64,000 bases of DNA from contig NZ_SBHZ01000009.1 in the NCBI RefSeq assembly GCF_004521985.1, positions 124,001-188,000 on the forward strand. Reading direction: 5' to 3'. This document shows positions 8,016 to 16,113 of the stretch, piece after piece. The stretch's first letter is position 1. Every line of letters starts with the position of its first letter. The notes beneath the pieces are model-generated. The model had not been told where the DNA came from. It saw only the letters and a program-made list of their open reading frames with translations, and made no database searches. The translations under genes and the position numbers were made by a program. Source of the stretch: Ectopseudomonas khazarica (GTDB taxonomy: Bacteria; Pseudomonadota; Gammaproteobacteria; Pseudomonadales; Pseudomonadaceae).

Positions 8016-9187
8016 GGCGTGGTCTCCAGTTCAGGGGCGGGACGTTTGCTTGCAGCGACACTCCTGGCCACAGGTTGCTCGGCGACCCGGGCCTGGGGTT
8101 TGCGCCTGAGGCCTGCCAGCCAGCGCTTGCCGTGGCTGTCCCACAGGCCGGCGAGGCCGTTGGGGAAGTACATGACCACGACGATGAACAACCCGCCCAT
8201 CAGGTACAGCCACAGTTCGGGAAAGCTCTCGGAGAAGTAGGTCTTGCCGAAGTTGACCAGCAGCGCGCCATACACTGCGCCGAGCAGCGACAGGCGCCCG
8301 CCGACCGCGGCGAAGATGACCATCTCGATCGACGGCACGATGCCGACGAAGCTGGGCGACATGAAGCCCACCTGCAAAGTGAACATCGCCCCGCCGATAC
8401 CGGCGAAGGCCGCGCCGACGCAGAACACGAAGATCTTGAAGCTGGCCACGTCGTAACCGGAGAAGCGCACCCGCTCTTCCTTGTCGCGCATCGCCAGCAG
8501 CAGGCGCCCCAGCTTGGAAGCGACGATGAAACGGGCGATGAGGATGCAGCCGATCAGCAGCGCTGCGCTGACGAAGTAGAGGATCAGCCTGGCTTCGTCG
8601 GTGCGGATGTCCCAGCCCTTGAGCGTACGCAGGTCGGTGATGCCGTTGACCCCGCCGGTGAGGCCCTGCTGGCCGATGATCAGCACGGTGAGGATCAGCG
8701 CGATGGCCTGGGTGACGATGGAGAAATACACGTCACCGACACGCCGCTTGAACATCGCCAGGCCGATCACCAGCGCCAGCAGCACCGGCACCGCGACCAC
8801 GGCGACCAGGGTGAAGCCCAGGCTGTGGAACGGCTCCCAGAGCAGCGGCAGTTCGGTGATCTGGTTCCAGTCCATGAAGTCCGGGATGCCCGGTGTGGAC
8901 TGGATCTTGGTGCTCTCCGGGTCGGACGCCTCGAGCTTGAGGAACATCGCCATGCAGTAGCCGCCGAGGCCGAAGAAGATGCCCTGGCCGAGGCTGAGGA
9001 TGCCGCCATAGCCCCAGCACAGCACCAGGCCGACGGCGACGAAGGCGTAGGTCAGGTACTTGCCCACCATGTTCAGGCGGAAGGCATCGAGCGCCAGCGG
9101 GAACACCACCAGGATCAGCGCCGCGAGCAGCGCCAGACCGATGGCCCCCTGCTTGCCGCCGAGCAGTTTGTCGAGTGTCTTGTTCAT
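8012..9187 (-). CDS. urtC: Urea/short-chain amide ABC importer, permease UrtC type
   Basis: A 391-residue inner-membrane permease of the LivM class with about ten hydrophobic segments. Family blocks include LCWGYGGILSLGQGIFFGLGGYCMAMFLKLE, GVNGITDL and FVGIVPSIEMVIFAAVGGRLSLLGAVYGALLVN. The C-terminal 35 residues are hydrophilic and low in similarity (RRKPQARVAEQP onward). It overlaps urtD by four bases and is separated from urtB by a REP doublet. Confidence 0.93.
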   Translation of the reverse strand: MNKTLDKLLGGKQGAIGLALLAALILVVFPLALDAFRLNMVGKYLTYAFVAVGLVLCWGYGGILSLGQGIFFGLGGYCMAMFLKLEASDPESTKIQSTPGIPDFMDWNQITELPLLWEPFHSLGFTLVAVVAVPVLLALVIGLAMFKRRVGDVYFSIVTQAIALILTVLIIGQQGLTGGVNGITDLRTLKGWDIRTDEARLILYFVSAALLIGCILIARFIVASKLGRLLLAMRDKEERVRFSGYDVASFKIFVFCVGAAFAGIGGAMFTLQVGFMSPSFVGIVPSIEMVIFAAVGGRLSLLGAVYGALLVNFGKTYFSESFPELWLYLMGGLFIVVVMYFPNGLAGLWDSHGKRWLAGLRRKPQARVAEQPVARSVAASKRPAPELETTP

Positions 9188-9208
9188 GTCCGCGTCCTCA
9201 AATCACTG

Positions 9209-9267
9209 TAGGAGCCAGCTTGCTGGCGATCCTGCGGTCCCTGATCGCCCGCGAGCGGGCTCCTGCC
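9209..9267. repeat. REP pair between urtB and urtC
   Basis: GTAGGAGCCAGCTTGCTGGCGATC and an inverted unit GATCGCCCGCGAGCGGGCTCCTGCC fill the gap of 93 bases between two importer genes. Such doublets inside an operon can stabilise upstream mRNA or adjust stoichiometry. Confidence 0.8.
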
Positions 9268-9280
9268 AAAGCACCAGGGT

Positions 9281-10198
9281 TCATTTGCGCACCTTGCTCG
9301 AGAACAAGCCCTGCGGGCGCAGCATCAGGATCAGCACCACGGCGGACAGGGTCAGCACCTTGGCCATCGATCCGCTGGTGAAGAACTCCAGCAGCGACTG
9401 CGCCTGGGCAATGCTGAATGCCGAGGCGATGGTGCCGAGCAGGCTGGAAGCGCCGCCGAACACCACCACCAGGAAGGTGTCGACGATGTACAGCGAACCG
9501 GCCGTCGGACCGGTCGAGCCGATGGTGGTGAACGCCGCGCCCGCCACGCCGGCGACGCCACAGCCGAGGGCGAAGGTCATGCGGTCGACGCGCTTGGTGT
9601 TGATGCCCACGGCCCGCGCCATCACCCGGTTCTGCACCGTGGCGCGCACCTGCAGGCCCCAGCGCGAGCGGTACAGCATCACAAACAGCAGCGCGGTGAG
9701 CAGCAGGGTCAGGCCCATGACGAACAGGCCGTTACGCGGGATGTCGATGGTTTCGGTGGGGTTCCACGAGCCCATCAGCCATTCCGGCAGCGTGGCGCCG
9801 ACCTCGCGGGCGCCGAAGATCGAGCGAAAGCCCTGCTGCATCACCAGCGACAGGCCCCAGGTGGCCAGCAGGGTGTCCAGCGGGCGTTGGTAGAGCTTGC
9901 TGATCATCGCCCACTCCACCAGCCAGCCAATGGCCCCGGCGATGAAGAACGAGAGGATGATCGCGAGGAAGAAGTAGTAAGGCCCGAAGGCCGGAGCGTA
10001 TTGCTCGGTGAGTGTCGATACCACGAACGTGGTGTAGGCGCCGATGGTGAGGAACTCGCCATGCGCCATGTTGATCACGCCCATCTGGCCGAAGATGATC
10101 GCCAGCCCCAGCGCCATCAGCAGCAGCACGCAGAACACGGACAAGCCGTTGAAACCCTGCATGGCTGCGATGGCGCCGAATTCAGATAGCCATTCCAT
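9281..10198 (-). CDS. urtB: Urea/short-chain amide ABC importer, permease UrtB type
   Basis: A LivH-class inner-membrane permease of 305 residues when started at 10198 (MEWLSEFGAIAAMQGFNGLS), the usual family start, with a GAGG-containing leader. A further upstream methionine adds eleven residues without support. Motifs include LGLAIIFGQMGVINMAHGEFLTIGAYT and AVGINTKRVDRMTFALGCGVAGVAGAA. It follows urtA, from which it is separated by a hairpin-rich repeat. Confidence 0.93.
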   Translation of the reverse strand: MEWLSEFGAIAAMQGFNGLSVFCVLLLMALGLAIIFGQMGVINMAHGEFLTIGAYTTFVVSTLTEQYAPAFGPYYFFLAIILSFFIAGAIGWLVEWAMISKLYQRPLDTLLATWGLSLVMQQGFRSIFGAREVGATLPEWLMGSWNPTETIDIPRNGLFVMGLTLLLTALLFVMLYRSRWGLQVRATVQNRVMARAVGINTKRVDRMTFALGCGVAGVAGAAFTTIGSTGPTAGSLYIVDTFLVVVFGGASSLLGTIASAFSIAQAQSLLEFFTSGSMAKVLTLSAVVLILMLRPQGLFSSKVRK

Positions 10199-10215
10199 AG
10201 AAGCGCCCTCAAAAG

Positions 10216-10291
10216 AAGTTGCAAGCCTCAAGCTTCAAACGGCAAGCAGAGCACGCTCCACTTGCCGCTTGCGGCTTGCAGCTCGTCGCTG
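10216..10291. repeat. AAGC/GCTTGC-rich inverted repeat between urtA and urtB
   Basis: GCAAGCCTCAAGC at the left and GCTTGCGGCTTGCAGC at the right, followed by TCGTCGCTGCTGTTA, match the 4465-4532 repeat in words and order. Two copies within 6 kb in one operon suggest a dispersed element rather than chance. Confidence 0.7.
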
Positions 10292-10294
10292 CTG

Positions 10295-11527
10295 TTACTG
10301 GTAGCCTTCCGGGAAGGGGTTCGGCTCGATCAGGTCGGACTCGTAGACCACCTTGAACTGGCCGTCCTTCTGCACTTCACCGATGCGCGTCTTGCTCCAC
10401 AGGTGATGGTTGTCGTGCACCTTGACGTAGCCTTCCGGCGCGGTGCCCAGCTCGATGCCCGGGGAGGCGGCGACCACCTTGTCGATGTCGAAGCTGCCGG
10501 CCTTCTCCACCGCGGCCTTCCACAGCCACGGGCCGAGGTAGGCGGCCTGGGTCACGTCGCCGATCACCGCGTCCTTGCCGTACTTGGCCTTGAAGGCTTC
10601 GACGAAGGCGGCGTTGTTCGGGTTGTCCAGGCTCTGGAAGTACTTCATCGAGGCGTAGAAGCCCTCCATGTTCTCGCCGCCGATGCCCAGCAGCTCGTCC
10701 TCGGTGACCGACAGGGTCAGCAGGGTCTGCTTGGCGGAGGTCACGCCGGCGGCCTTCATCTGCTTGTAGAACGCCACGTTGGAACCACCGACCACGGCGG
10801 AGAAGACCACGTCAGGCTTCTTCAGCTTGACCTTGTTGATCAGCGAACCGAACTGGGTGTTGCCCAGCGGGTAGTACTCCTCGCCGACCACCTTGCCGCC
10901 GAGCACGTTCTCGATGTGCTTGCGCGCGATCTTCATCGAGGTGCGAGGCCAGATGTAGTCCGAACCGATCAGGTAGAAGGTCTTGGCGCCCTTCTCCTTT
11001 GCCACCCAGTCGAGGCCGGCGAGGATCTGCTGGGTCGCTTCCTGGCCGGTGTAGATGACGTTCTTCGACTGCTCCAGGCCCTCGTAGAAGGTCGGGTAGT
11101 AGAGCAGGCCGTTTTCCTTCTCGAACACCGGCAGCACGGCCTTGCGCGATGCCGAGGTCCAGCAGCCGAACACGGTCGCGACCTTGTCGCCGACCAGCAG
11201 CTTGCGCGCCTTCTCGGCGAAGGTCGGCCAGTCGGAAGCCCCATCTTCCTGGATGACCTTGATCTGCCGGCCGAGAATCCCGCCGCTGGCGTTGATCTGC
11301 TCGATGGCCAGGCGTTCGGCCTGGATCGAACCGGTTTCAGAAATGGCCATGGTGCCGGTCGCCGAGTGCAGGATGCCGACCGTGACCTCGCTGTCGGTGA
11401 CGGCCAGGCCGGTGCTGTTGACCTCGGCGCTGGCGACATGGCTGAACAGGCTGGCAGCCAGCAGCGAGAGCGCCGCAGCCCCTAGCGCCAGCCGGCGGGG
11501 AAGAAGTCGAATCGGTTGAGAATCCAT
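10295..11527 (-). CDS. urtA: Urea/short-chain amide ABC importer, periplasmic binding protein
   Basis: This is the substrate-binding protein of the importer, 410 residues from the start at 11527, which has an AGGAG site and opens a signal peptide (RLLPRRLALGAAALSLLAASLFSHVASA). The mature part starts with the UrtA-type VTVGILHSATGTMAISETG and continues with the family blocks AEKARKLLVGDKVATVFGCWTSASRKAVLPVFE and YYPLGNTQFG. The longer upstream frame (37 more residues) crosses the operator and is rejected. As the first gene of the cluster it has its own promoter region with the shared operator. Neighbouring amidases suggest short amides as well as urea as ligands; the exact ligand cannot be read from sequence. 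Confidence 0.93.
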   Translation of the reverse strand: MDSQPIRLLPRRLALGAAALSLLAASLFSHVASAEVNSTGLAVTDSEVTVGILHSATGTMAISETGSIQAERLAIEQINASGGILGRQIKVIQEDGASDWPTFAEKARKLLVGDKVATVFGCWTSASRKAVLPVFEKENGLLYYPTFYEGLEQSKNVIYTGQEATQQILAGLDWVAKEKGAKTFYLIGSDYIWPRTSMKIARKHIENVLGGKVVGEEYYPLGNTQFGSLINKVKLKKPDVVFSAVVGGSNVAFYKQMKAAGVTSAKQTLLTLSVTEDELLGIGGENMEGFYASMKYFQSLDNPNNAAFVEAFKAKYGKDAVIGDVTQAAYLGPWLWKAAVEKAGSFDIDKVVAASPGIELGTAPEGYVKVHDNHHLWSKTRIGEVQKDGQFKVVYESDLIEPNPFPEGYQ

Positions 11528-11617
11528 GGTCGTGCTCCTGTGCTGGTTATTCGTGCCGAACCACGCCGGCTTCGCAGCAAGGATGCGTTTGCCCCGGCAC
11601 GCGGGGTATACGCAGCA

Positions 11618-11646
11618 TGACGTAACGGCATACGTCATCTGACGTA
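11618..11646. promoter_or_regulatory. Candidate response-regulator operator upstream of urtA
   Basis: TACGTCATCTGACGTA at 11631-11646 is a perfect 7-2-7 palindrome, with an extra TGACGTA half-site at 11618-11624. It is about 110 bases upstream of urtA, much the same distance as the sister site has to fmdA. It lies between urtA and the divergent sensor kinase and could serve both. Confidence 0.65.
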
Positions 11647-11762
11647 CAGCCTCGCGCGCCAGCCTGGTGCAAGCTGGGCGCAGAAAAACCAGGCAGACAG
11701 AAGCTCGCGCGCGCGGCAGAGGGCTCGCCGAACCGGGGCATGGAAGTTGCTGGGATCTGCCT

Positions 11763-11831
11763 GTAGGAGCCCGCTTGCGGGCGATGCGTCCTTCCTGGTC
11801 ATGCAGATCGCCGGCAAGCCGGCTCCTGCAG
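11763..11831. repeat. REP pair in front of the hybrid kinase gene
   Basis: GTAGGAGCCCGCTTGCGGGCGATG and the inverted GATCGCCGGCAAGCCGGCTCCTGC flank about 20 bases. It lies about 50 bases upstream of the kinase start, so it may be in that gene's mRNA leader. Confidence 0.8.
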
Positions 11832-11881
11832 GAACGCTCGACAGGGACGATCTATCAGACAACGCCAGCAGGACGACGCCC

Positions 11882-14800
11882 GTGCAGCAGACCGGCACCC
11901 AGCGCATCATCAAGATTCGCCGCGACTACAACTCCTGGGTCGCCGACGAGACCATGGAAGACTACGCCCTGCGCTTCACGCCCAGGTCGTTCCGCAAGTG
12001 GTCGGAGCTGCGCATCGCCAACACCGCACTGGGCGCCGTGTCGTTCCTCGCGCTGGAGGCCATCGGTGGCGCCCTGGCCCTGTCCTACGGCTTCACCAAC
12101 ACCCTGTGGGCCGTGCTCGCGGTCGCGCTGGTGATCTTCCTCACCGGCTTGCCGATCAGCTACTACGCGGCCCGCTACGGCCTGGACATGGACCTGCTGA
12201 CCCGTGGTGCCGGCTTCGGCTACATCGGCTCGACCATCACCTCGCTGATCTACGCCAGCTTCACCTTCCTGTTCTTCGCCCTGGAAGCGGCGATCATGGC
12301 GCTGGCCCTGGAGCTGTACTTCAACATTCCCCTGGCGCTGGCCTACGTCATCTGCTCGGTCATCGTCATCCCGCTGGTGGCCTATGGCGTGACGCTGATC
12401 AGCCGCCTGCAAATGTGGAGCCAGCCGGTATGGCTGCTGCTGCTCCTGCTGCCCTACGCCTTCGTCGCCGCCAAGAACCCCGATGCCCTGTCGGACTGGA
12501 CCAGTTTCGCCGGGCGCGAAGGCGAACCCGGCAGCTTCAACCTGCTGCACTTCGGCGCCGCCTGCACCGTGACCCTGGCGCTGGTGACGCAGATCGGCGA
12601 ACAGGTCGACTACCTGCGTTTTCTCCCGGAGAAGACCCGCGCCAATCGTGCACGCTGGTGGACCGCCCTGCTGCTCGCCGGCCCCGGCTGGATCATTCCC
12701 GGTGCACTGAAGATGCTCGCCGGGGCCTTCCTCGCGTTTCTCGCCCTGCAGCATGAAATCCCCATGGAGCGCGCCGCCGAACCCACGCAGATGTACCTGG
12801 TGGCCTTCAACTACGTGTTCGCCTCACCGCAGTGGGCGCTGGCCGCCATGGTCCTGTTCGTCATCGTCAGCCAGATCAAGATCAACCTGACCAATGCCTA
12901 TGCCGGCTCGCTGGCCTGGTCGAACTTCTTCGCACGGATCACCCACAGCCATCCGGGGCGCGTGGTCTGGCTGGTGTTCAACGTGGCCATCGCCCTGATG
13001 CTGATGGAGCTGGGCGTGTTCGAGGCGATCGAGGAAGTGCTCGGCCTCTACGCCAACATCGCCATCGCCTGGATCGGCGCGCTGGTCGCCGACCTGGTGG
13101 TGAACAAGCCGCTCGGCCTGTCGCCGAAGTACATCGAGTTCAAGCGCGCGCACCTCTACGACATCAATCCGGTGGGCGTCGGCGCCATGCTGATCGCCTC
13201 GCTGCTCTCGGTGCTGGCCCACGGCGGCCTGTTCGGCGCCCTGGCGCAGGCCGCCTCGCCAATCGTGGCACTGGGCTCGGCCTTCCTCCTCGCCCCGCTG
13301 CTGGCCTGGCTCACCGCTGGTCGCTACTACATCGCCCGCGAACGTCAGCCACAGTTGCTCTACCCCTACACCGAGTCCGGCCAGGTGCAGTGCTGCCTGT
13401 GCAACAACCGCTTCGAAGAGCCGGACACCGCGCTGTGCCCAGCCTACGGCGCACCGATCTGCTCGCTGTGCTGCTCGCTCGATGCGCGCTGCGATGATCG
13501 TTGCAAACCCCGTGCGCGCCTGGCCGACCAGCTCGACGACTTCGTCAGCTGGGTCTTCCCGCGTGCATCGATCCCGCGCCTGCACAGCCGCCTGGCCCAG
13601 TACCTCGGCCTGCTCGGTCTGCTGGTGCTGATGCTGTTCGGCGCCCTGGCGCTGATCTACAGCCAGGTCTCGCTGAGCCTGCTGACGCAGGAACCGGAGG
13701 TACGCCAGACGCTGTTCCAGGCCTTCCTCAAGGCCTTCCTCACCCTCTCGCTGTTCGCCGCCATGCTCGCCTGGTGGCTGGTGCTGACCCGCGAAAGCCG
13801 CCGCGTGGCGCAGGAGGAGTCGGACCGCCAGACCCTGCTGCTGATGCAGGAGATCGAAGCGCACCGCAAGACCGACGAAGCCCTGCAACAGGCCAAGGAG
13901 GCCGCCGAATCCGCCAACGCGGCGAAGAGCCGCTACGTCACCGGCCTGTCCCATGAGCTGCGCACGCCGCTCAACAGCATCCTCGGCTACACCCAGATCC
14001 TGCAGCGCGACACCGCCATGCCCAGCCAGCACCAGGACGCCCTGGCGACCATCCTGCGCAGCGGCTCGCACCTGCTGTCGCTGATCGACGGCCTGCTCGA
14101 CGTGGCCAAGATCGAGGCCGGCAAACTGCACCTGGAGCTGGCGGAGATTCCCTTCCCCGAATTCATCGATCAGCTCGAACGCATGTTCACCCCGCAAGCC
14201 GCCGAGAAAGGCCTGCGCTTTCGCCTCGAATGCATCGGCCGCATGCCGGCGGTGGTACGCGGCGACGAAAAACGTGTGCGGCAGATCCTCATCAACCTGC
14301 TGGGCAACGCCGTGCGCTTCACCGAGCGCGGCGAGGTGCGCCTGCGCGTCGGCTACATGCGCGAGACCGCCACCTTCGAGATCATCGACACCGGCGTCGG
14401 CATCGCCCCGGAGCAGATCGAGCGCATCTTCCAGCCCTTCGAGCGCGGCGACCTGATGCGCCAGGACAATGGCGTCGGCCTGGGTCTGACCATCACCCGC
14501 ATGCTCACCGCGCTGATGGGTGGCGAGCTGTCGGTGGACAGCGAACCGGGCCAGGGCACCCGCTTCCAGGTGCGCCTGTTTCTCTCCGAGGTGCGCGTGC
14601 CGCAGGCGGTGGTGCACGTGGAGCACGACATCATCGGCTACCAGGGCGAGCGCCGGCTGATCCTGGTGGTGGACGATCACCTCGAACACCGCCGCGTGCT
14701 CGCCGGCATGCTCGAGCCACTGGGCTTCGAGGTGATCCAGGCGGCCAGCGGCCAGGAGGCCATTCGCCAGGTCGCCCTGCAGCATCCGGCGCTGATCCTC

Positions 14801-15277
14801 ATGGACCTGTCCATGCCGCAGCTGGACGGCTGGGAAACCAGCCGCCTGATCCGGCGCAACACCCAGTGCCAGGCGCCGATCATCGTGATCTCCGCGAATG
14901 CCTTCACCGACGATCGCGAACGCAGCGTGGCAGCCGCCTGCAACGACTACCTGGCCAAGCCGGTGTACACCCCGCAACTGCTCGAACGCATTCAGCAGCA
15001 GCTGGGCCTGACCTGGCTGCATCGCACCCAGGAGCGGCCCGCCAGCGTGCAGCGCGTGACCCTGCCCGACAGCGACGACCTGCAGGCACTGCGCGAGCTG
15101 GGGGCGCTGGGCTACATCCGTGGCATCCAGCAGCGCCTGGACGACATCGACCAGCGCAACCCGGCCTGCGCCAGCTTCACCGCCTCGCTGCGCAGCCTGG
15201 TGAAGCACTTCCAGCTCGACGAATTCAACCGCCAACTGAAGGAGGCCGAACATGAATGCGCCGCTCCACCAGCCTGA
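11882..15277 (+). CDS. NCS1-type permease fused to hybrid sensor histidine kinase
   Basis: From N- to C-terminus of about 1131 residues: a polytopic NCS1 (cytosine/allantoin/hydantoin-type) transporter module of about 12 hydrophobic segments (residues 10-490, beginning RRDYNSWVADETMEDYALR). A Cys-rich linker follows (about 500-545, CCLCN, ALCP, ICSLCC, RCDDRC), then two more hydrophobic helices and a coiled coil. The kinase has its H-box SHELRTPLNSIL (His691) and an ATPase core (NLLGNAVRF, DTGVGI, GVGLGLTI), followed by a receiver with Asp975 (LILMDLSMPQLDGW). GTG at 11882 is preferred: AGGA precedes it and the longer frame runs through a REP. The response regulator overlaps its end. It probably senses an amide or urea-like compound through the permease part. 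Confidence 0.85.
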   Translation: MQQTGTQRIIKIRRDYNSWVADETMEDYALRFTPRSFRKWSELRIANTALGAVSFLALEAIGGALALSYGFTNTLWAVLAVALVIFLTGLPISYYAARYGLDMDLLTRGAGFGYIGSTITSLIYASFTFLFFALEAAIMALALELYFNIPLALAYVICSVIVIPLVAYGVTLISRLQMWSQPVWLLLLLLPYAFVAAKNPDALSDWTSFAGREGEPGSFNLLHFGAACTVTLALVTQIGEQVDYLRFLPEKTRANRARWWTALLLAGPGWIIPGALKMLAGAFLAFLALQHEIPMERAAEPTQMYLVAFNYVFASPQWALAAMVLFVIVSQIKINLTNAYAGSLAWSNFFARITHSHPGRVVWLVFNVAIALMLMELGVFEAIEEVLGLYANIAIAWIGALVADLVVNKPLGLSPKYIEFKRAHLYDINPVGVGAMLIASLLSVLAHGGLFGALAQAASPIVALGSAFLLAPLLAWLTAGRYYIARERQPQLLYPYTESGQVQCCLCNNRFEEPDTALCPAYGAPICSLCCSLDARCDDRCKPRARLADQLDDFVSWVFPRASIPRLHSRLAQYLGLLGLLVLMLFGALALIYSQVSLSLLTQEPEVRQTLFQAFLKAFLTLSLFAAMLAWWLVLTRESRRVAQEESDRQTLLLMQEIEAHRKTDEALQQAKEAAESANAAKSRYVTGLSHELRTPLNSILGYTQILQRDTAMPSQHQDALATILRSGSHLLSLIDGLLDVAKIEAGKLHLELAEIPFPEFIDQLERMFTPQAAEKGLRFRLECIGRMPAVVRGDEKRVRQILINLLGNAVRFTERGEVRLRVGYMRETATFEIIDTGVGIAPEQIERIFQPFERGDLMRQDNGVGLGLTITRMLTALMGGELSVDSEPGQGTRFQVRLFLSEVRVPQAVVHVEHDIIGYQGERRLILVVDDHLEHRRVLAGMLEPLGFEVIQAASGQEAIRQVALQHPALILMDLSMPQLDGWETSRLIRRNTQCQAPIIVISANAFTDDRERSVAAACNDYLAKPVYTPQLLERIQQQLGLTWLHRTQERPASVQRVTLPDSDDLQALRELGALGYIRGIQQRLDDIDQRNPACASFTASLRSLVKHFQLDEFNRQLKEAEHECAAPPA

Positions 15278-15959
15278 GTCGCGTCTGCCTGCCAGCCTGT
15301 CGGCCGAACGCGGCATCATCCTCATCGTCGACGACACGCCGGACAACCTGGCGCTGATCTCCGACGCCCTCGACGACGCGGGCTACATGGTGCTGGTGGC
15401 ACTGGATGGCAGCAGTGCGCTGGGGCGCATCCAGCGGCGGCGCCCCGACCTGATCCTGCTCGATGCGATGATGCCGGGGCTGGATGGCTTCGAGACCTGT
15501 CGGCGGATCAAGGCCGATCCTGCCAGCGCCGACATCCCGGTGCTGTTCATGACCGCTCTGACCGACAGCGAACACGTGGTGCAGGGCTTCGAGGCCGGCG
15601 GCATCGACTACGTGACCAAGCCGATCAACCCCGACGAGGTGCTCGCCCGGGTCGCCTCGCACCTGCGCACCGCGCGCATCCTGCAGGCTGCCAGGGCCGC
15701 GTCCAGGCCGGTCGACCTCAGCCTGGACAATGCGCCGGCGCACGCTCACCTGTCGGCACGCTTCCAGCTCACCGAGCGCGAAGTGGAAGTGCTGCGCTGG
15801 GTGGCGTGCGGCAAGACCAACCGCGATATCGGCGACATCCTCGGCCTCAGCCCGCGGACGGTGAACAAGCACCTGGAACACGTCTACGTGAAACTCGGCG
15901 TGGAAACCCGCACCGCCGCTGCCTCCGTGGCCCTGGCGGCGATGAGCGAACGCGCATGA
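15252..15959 (+). CDS. Two-component response regulator, LuxR/NarL type
   Basis: A 235-residue regulator with an N-terminal receiver, phosphoacceptor Asp71 (LILLDAMMPGLDG), conserved T/K positions (FMTALTDSE, VTKPINPDE), and a C-terminal LuxR-type helix-turn-helix (LTEREVEVLRWVACGKTNRDIGDILGLSPRTVNKHLEHVYVKLGV). The start at 15252 has GGAGG and lies inside the kinase gene (26-base overlap), so the pair is co-translated. It is the probable DNA-binding partner for the 7-2-7 sites upstream of urtA and fmdA. Confidence 0.93.
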   Translation: MNAPLHQPESRLPASLSAERGIILIVDDTPDNLALISDALDDAGYMVLVALDGSSALGRIQRRRPDLILLDAMMPGLDGFETCRRIKADPASADIPVLFMTALTDSEHVVQGFEAGGIDYVTKPINPDEVLARVASHLRTARILQAARAASRPVDLSLDNAPAHAHLSARFQLTEREVEVLRWVACGKTNRDIGDILGLSPRTVNKHLEHVYVKLGVETRTAAASVALAAMSERA

Positions 15960-15981
15960 CGCACGCTCGGCTGAGCCTTGA

Positions 15982-16034
15982 GTAGGGCGGGTGCAACCCG
16001 CCACTACAGAACAGCCGGGTTTCACCCGCCCTAC
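15982..16034. repeat. GTAGGGCGGGTG... palindromic repeat, copy 1
   Basis: GTAGGGCGGGTGcaacccgcc pairs with GGTTTCACCCGCCCTAC. A near-identical palindrome lies at 16912-16964, so the two copies bracket the sirtuin gene. Confidence 0.75.
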
Positions 16035-16113
16035 GGAACGAGCGAAAGTCCGTAGGCTGCGGCATCCCGAATTGGCTTAGAGTGATGGCAACGCACCTGT
16101 TTCGGAGCCTGCC

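Noticed and set aside
11560-11610. Possible sigma-54 promoter upstream of urtA
   Set aside because: GGCA and TTGC words are present on the minus strand but GG and GC are 13 bases apart rather than 10.
12824-15346. 840-codon open frame on the minus strand
   Set aside because: Antisense to the hybrid kinase gene; composition-driven frame in high-GC DNA with His/Gln/Gly-rich low-complexity translation and no family resemblance.
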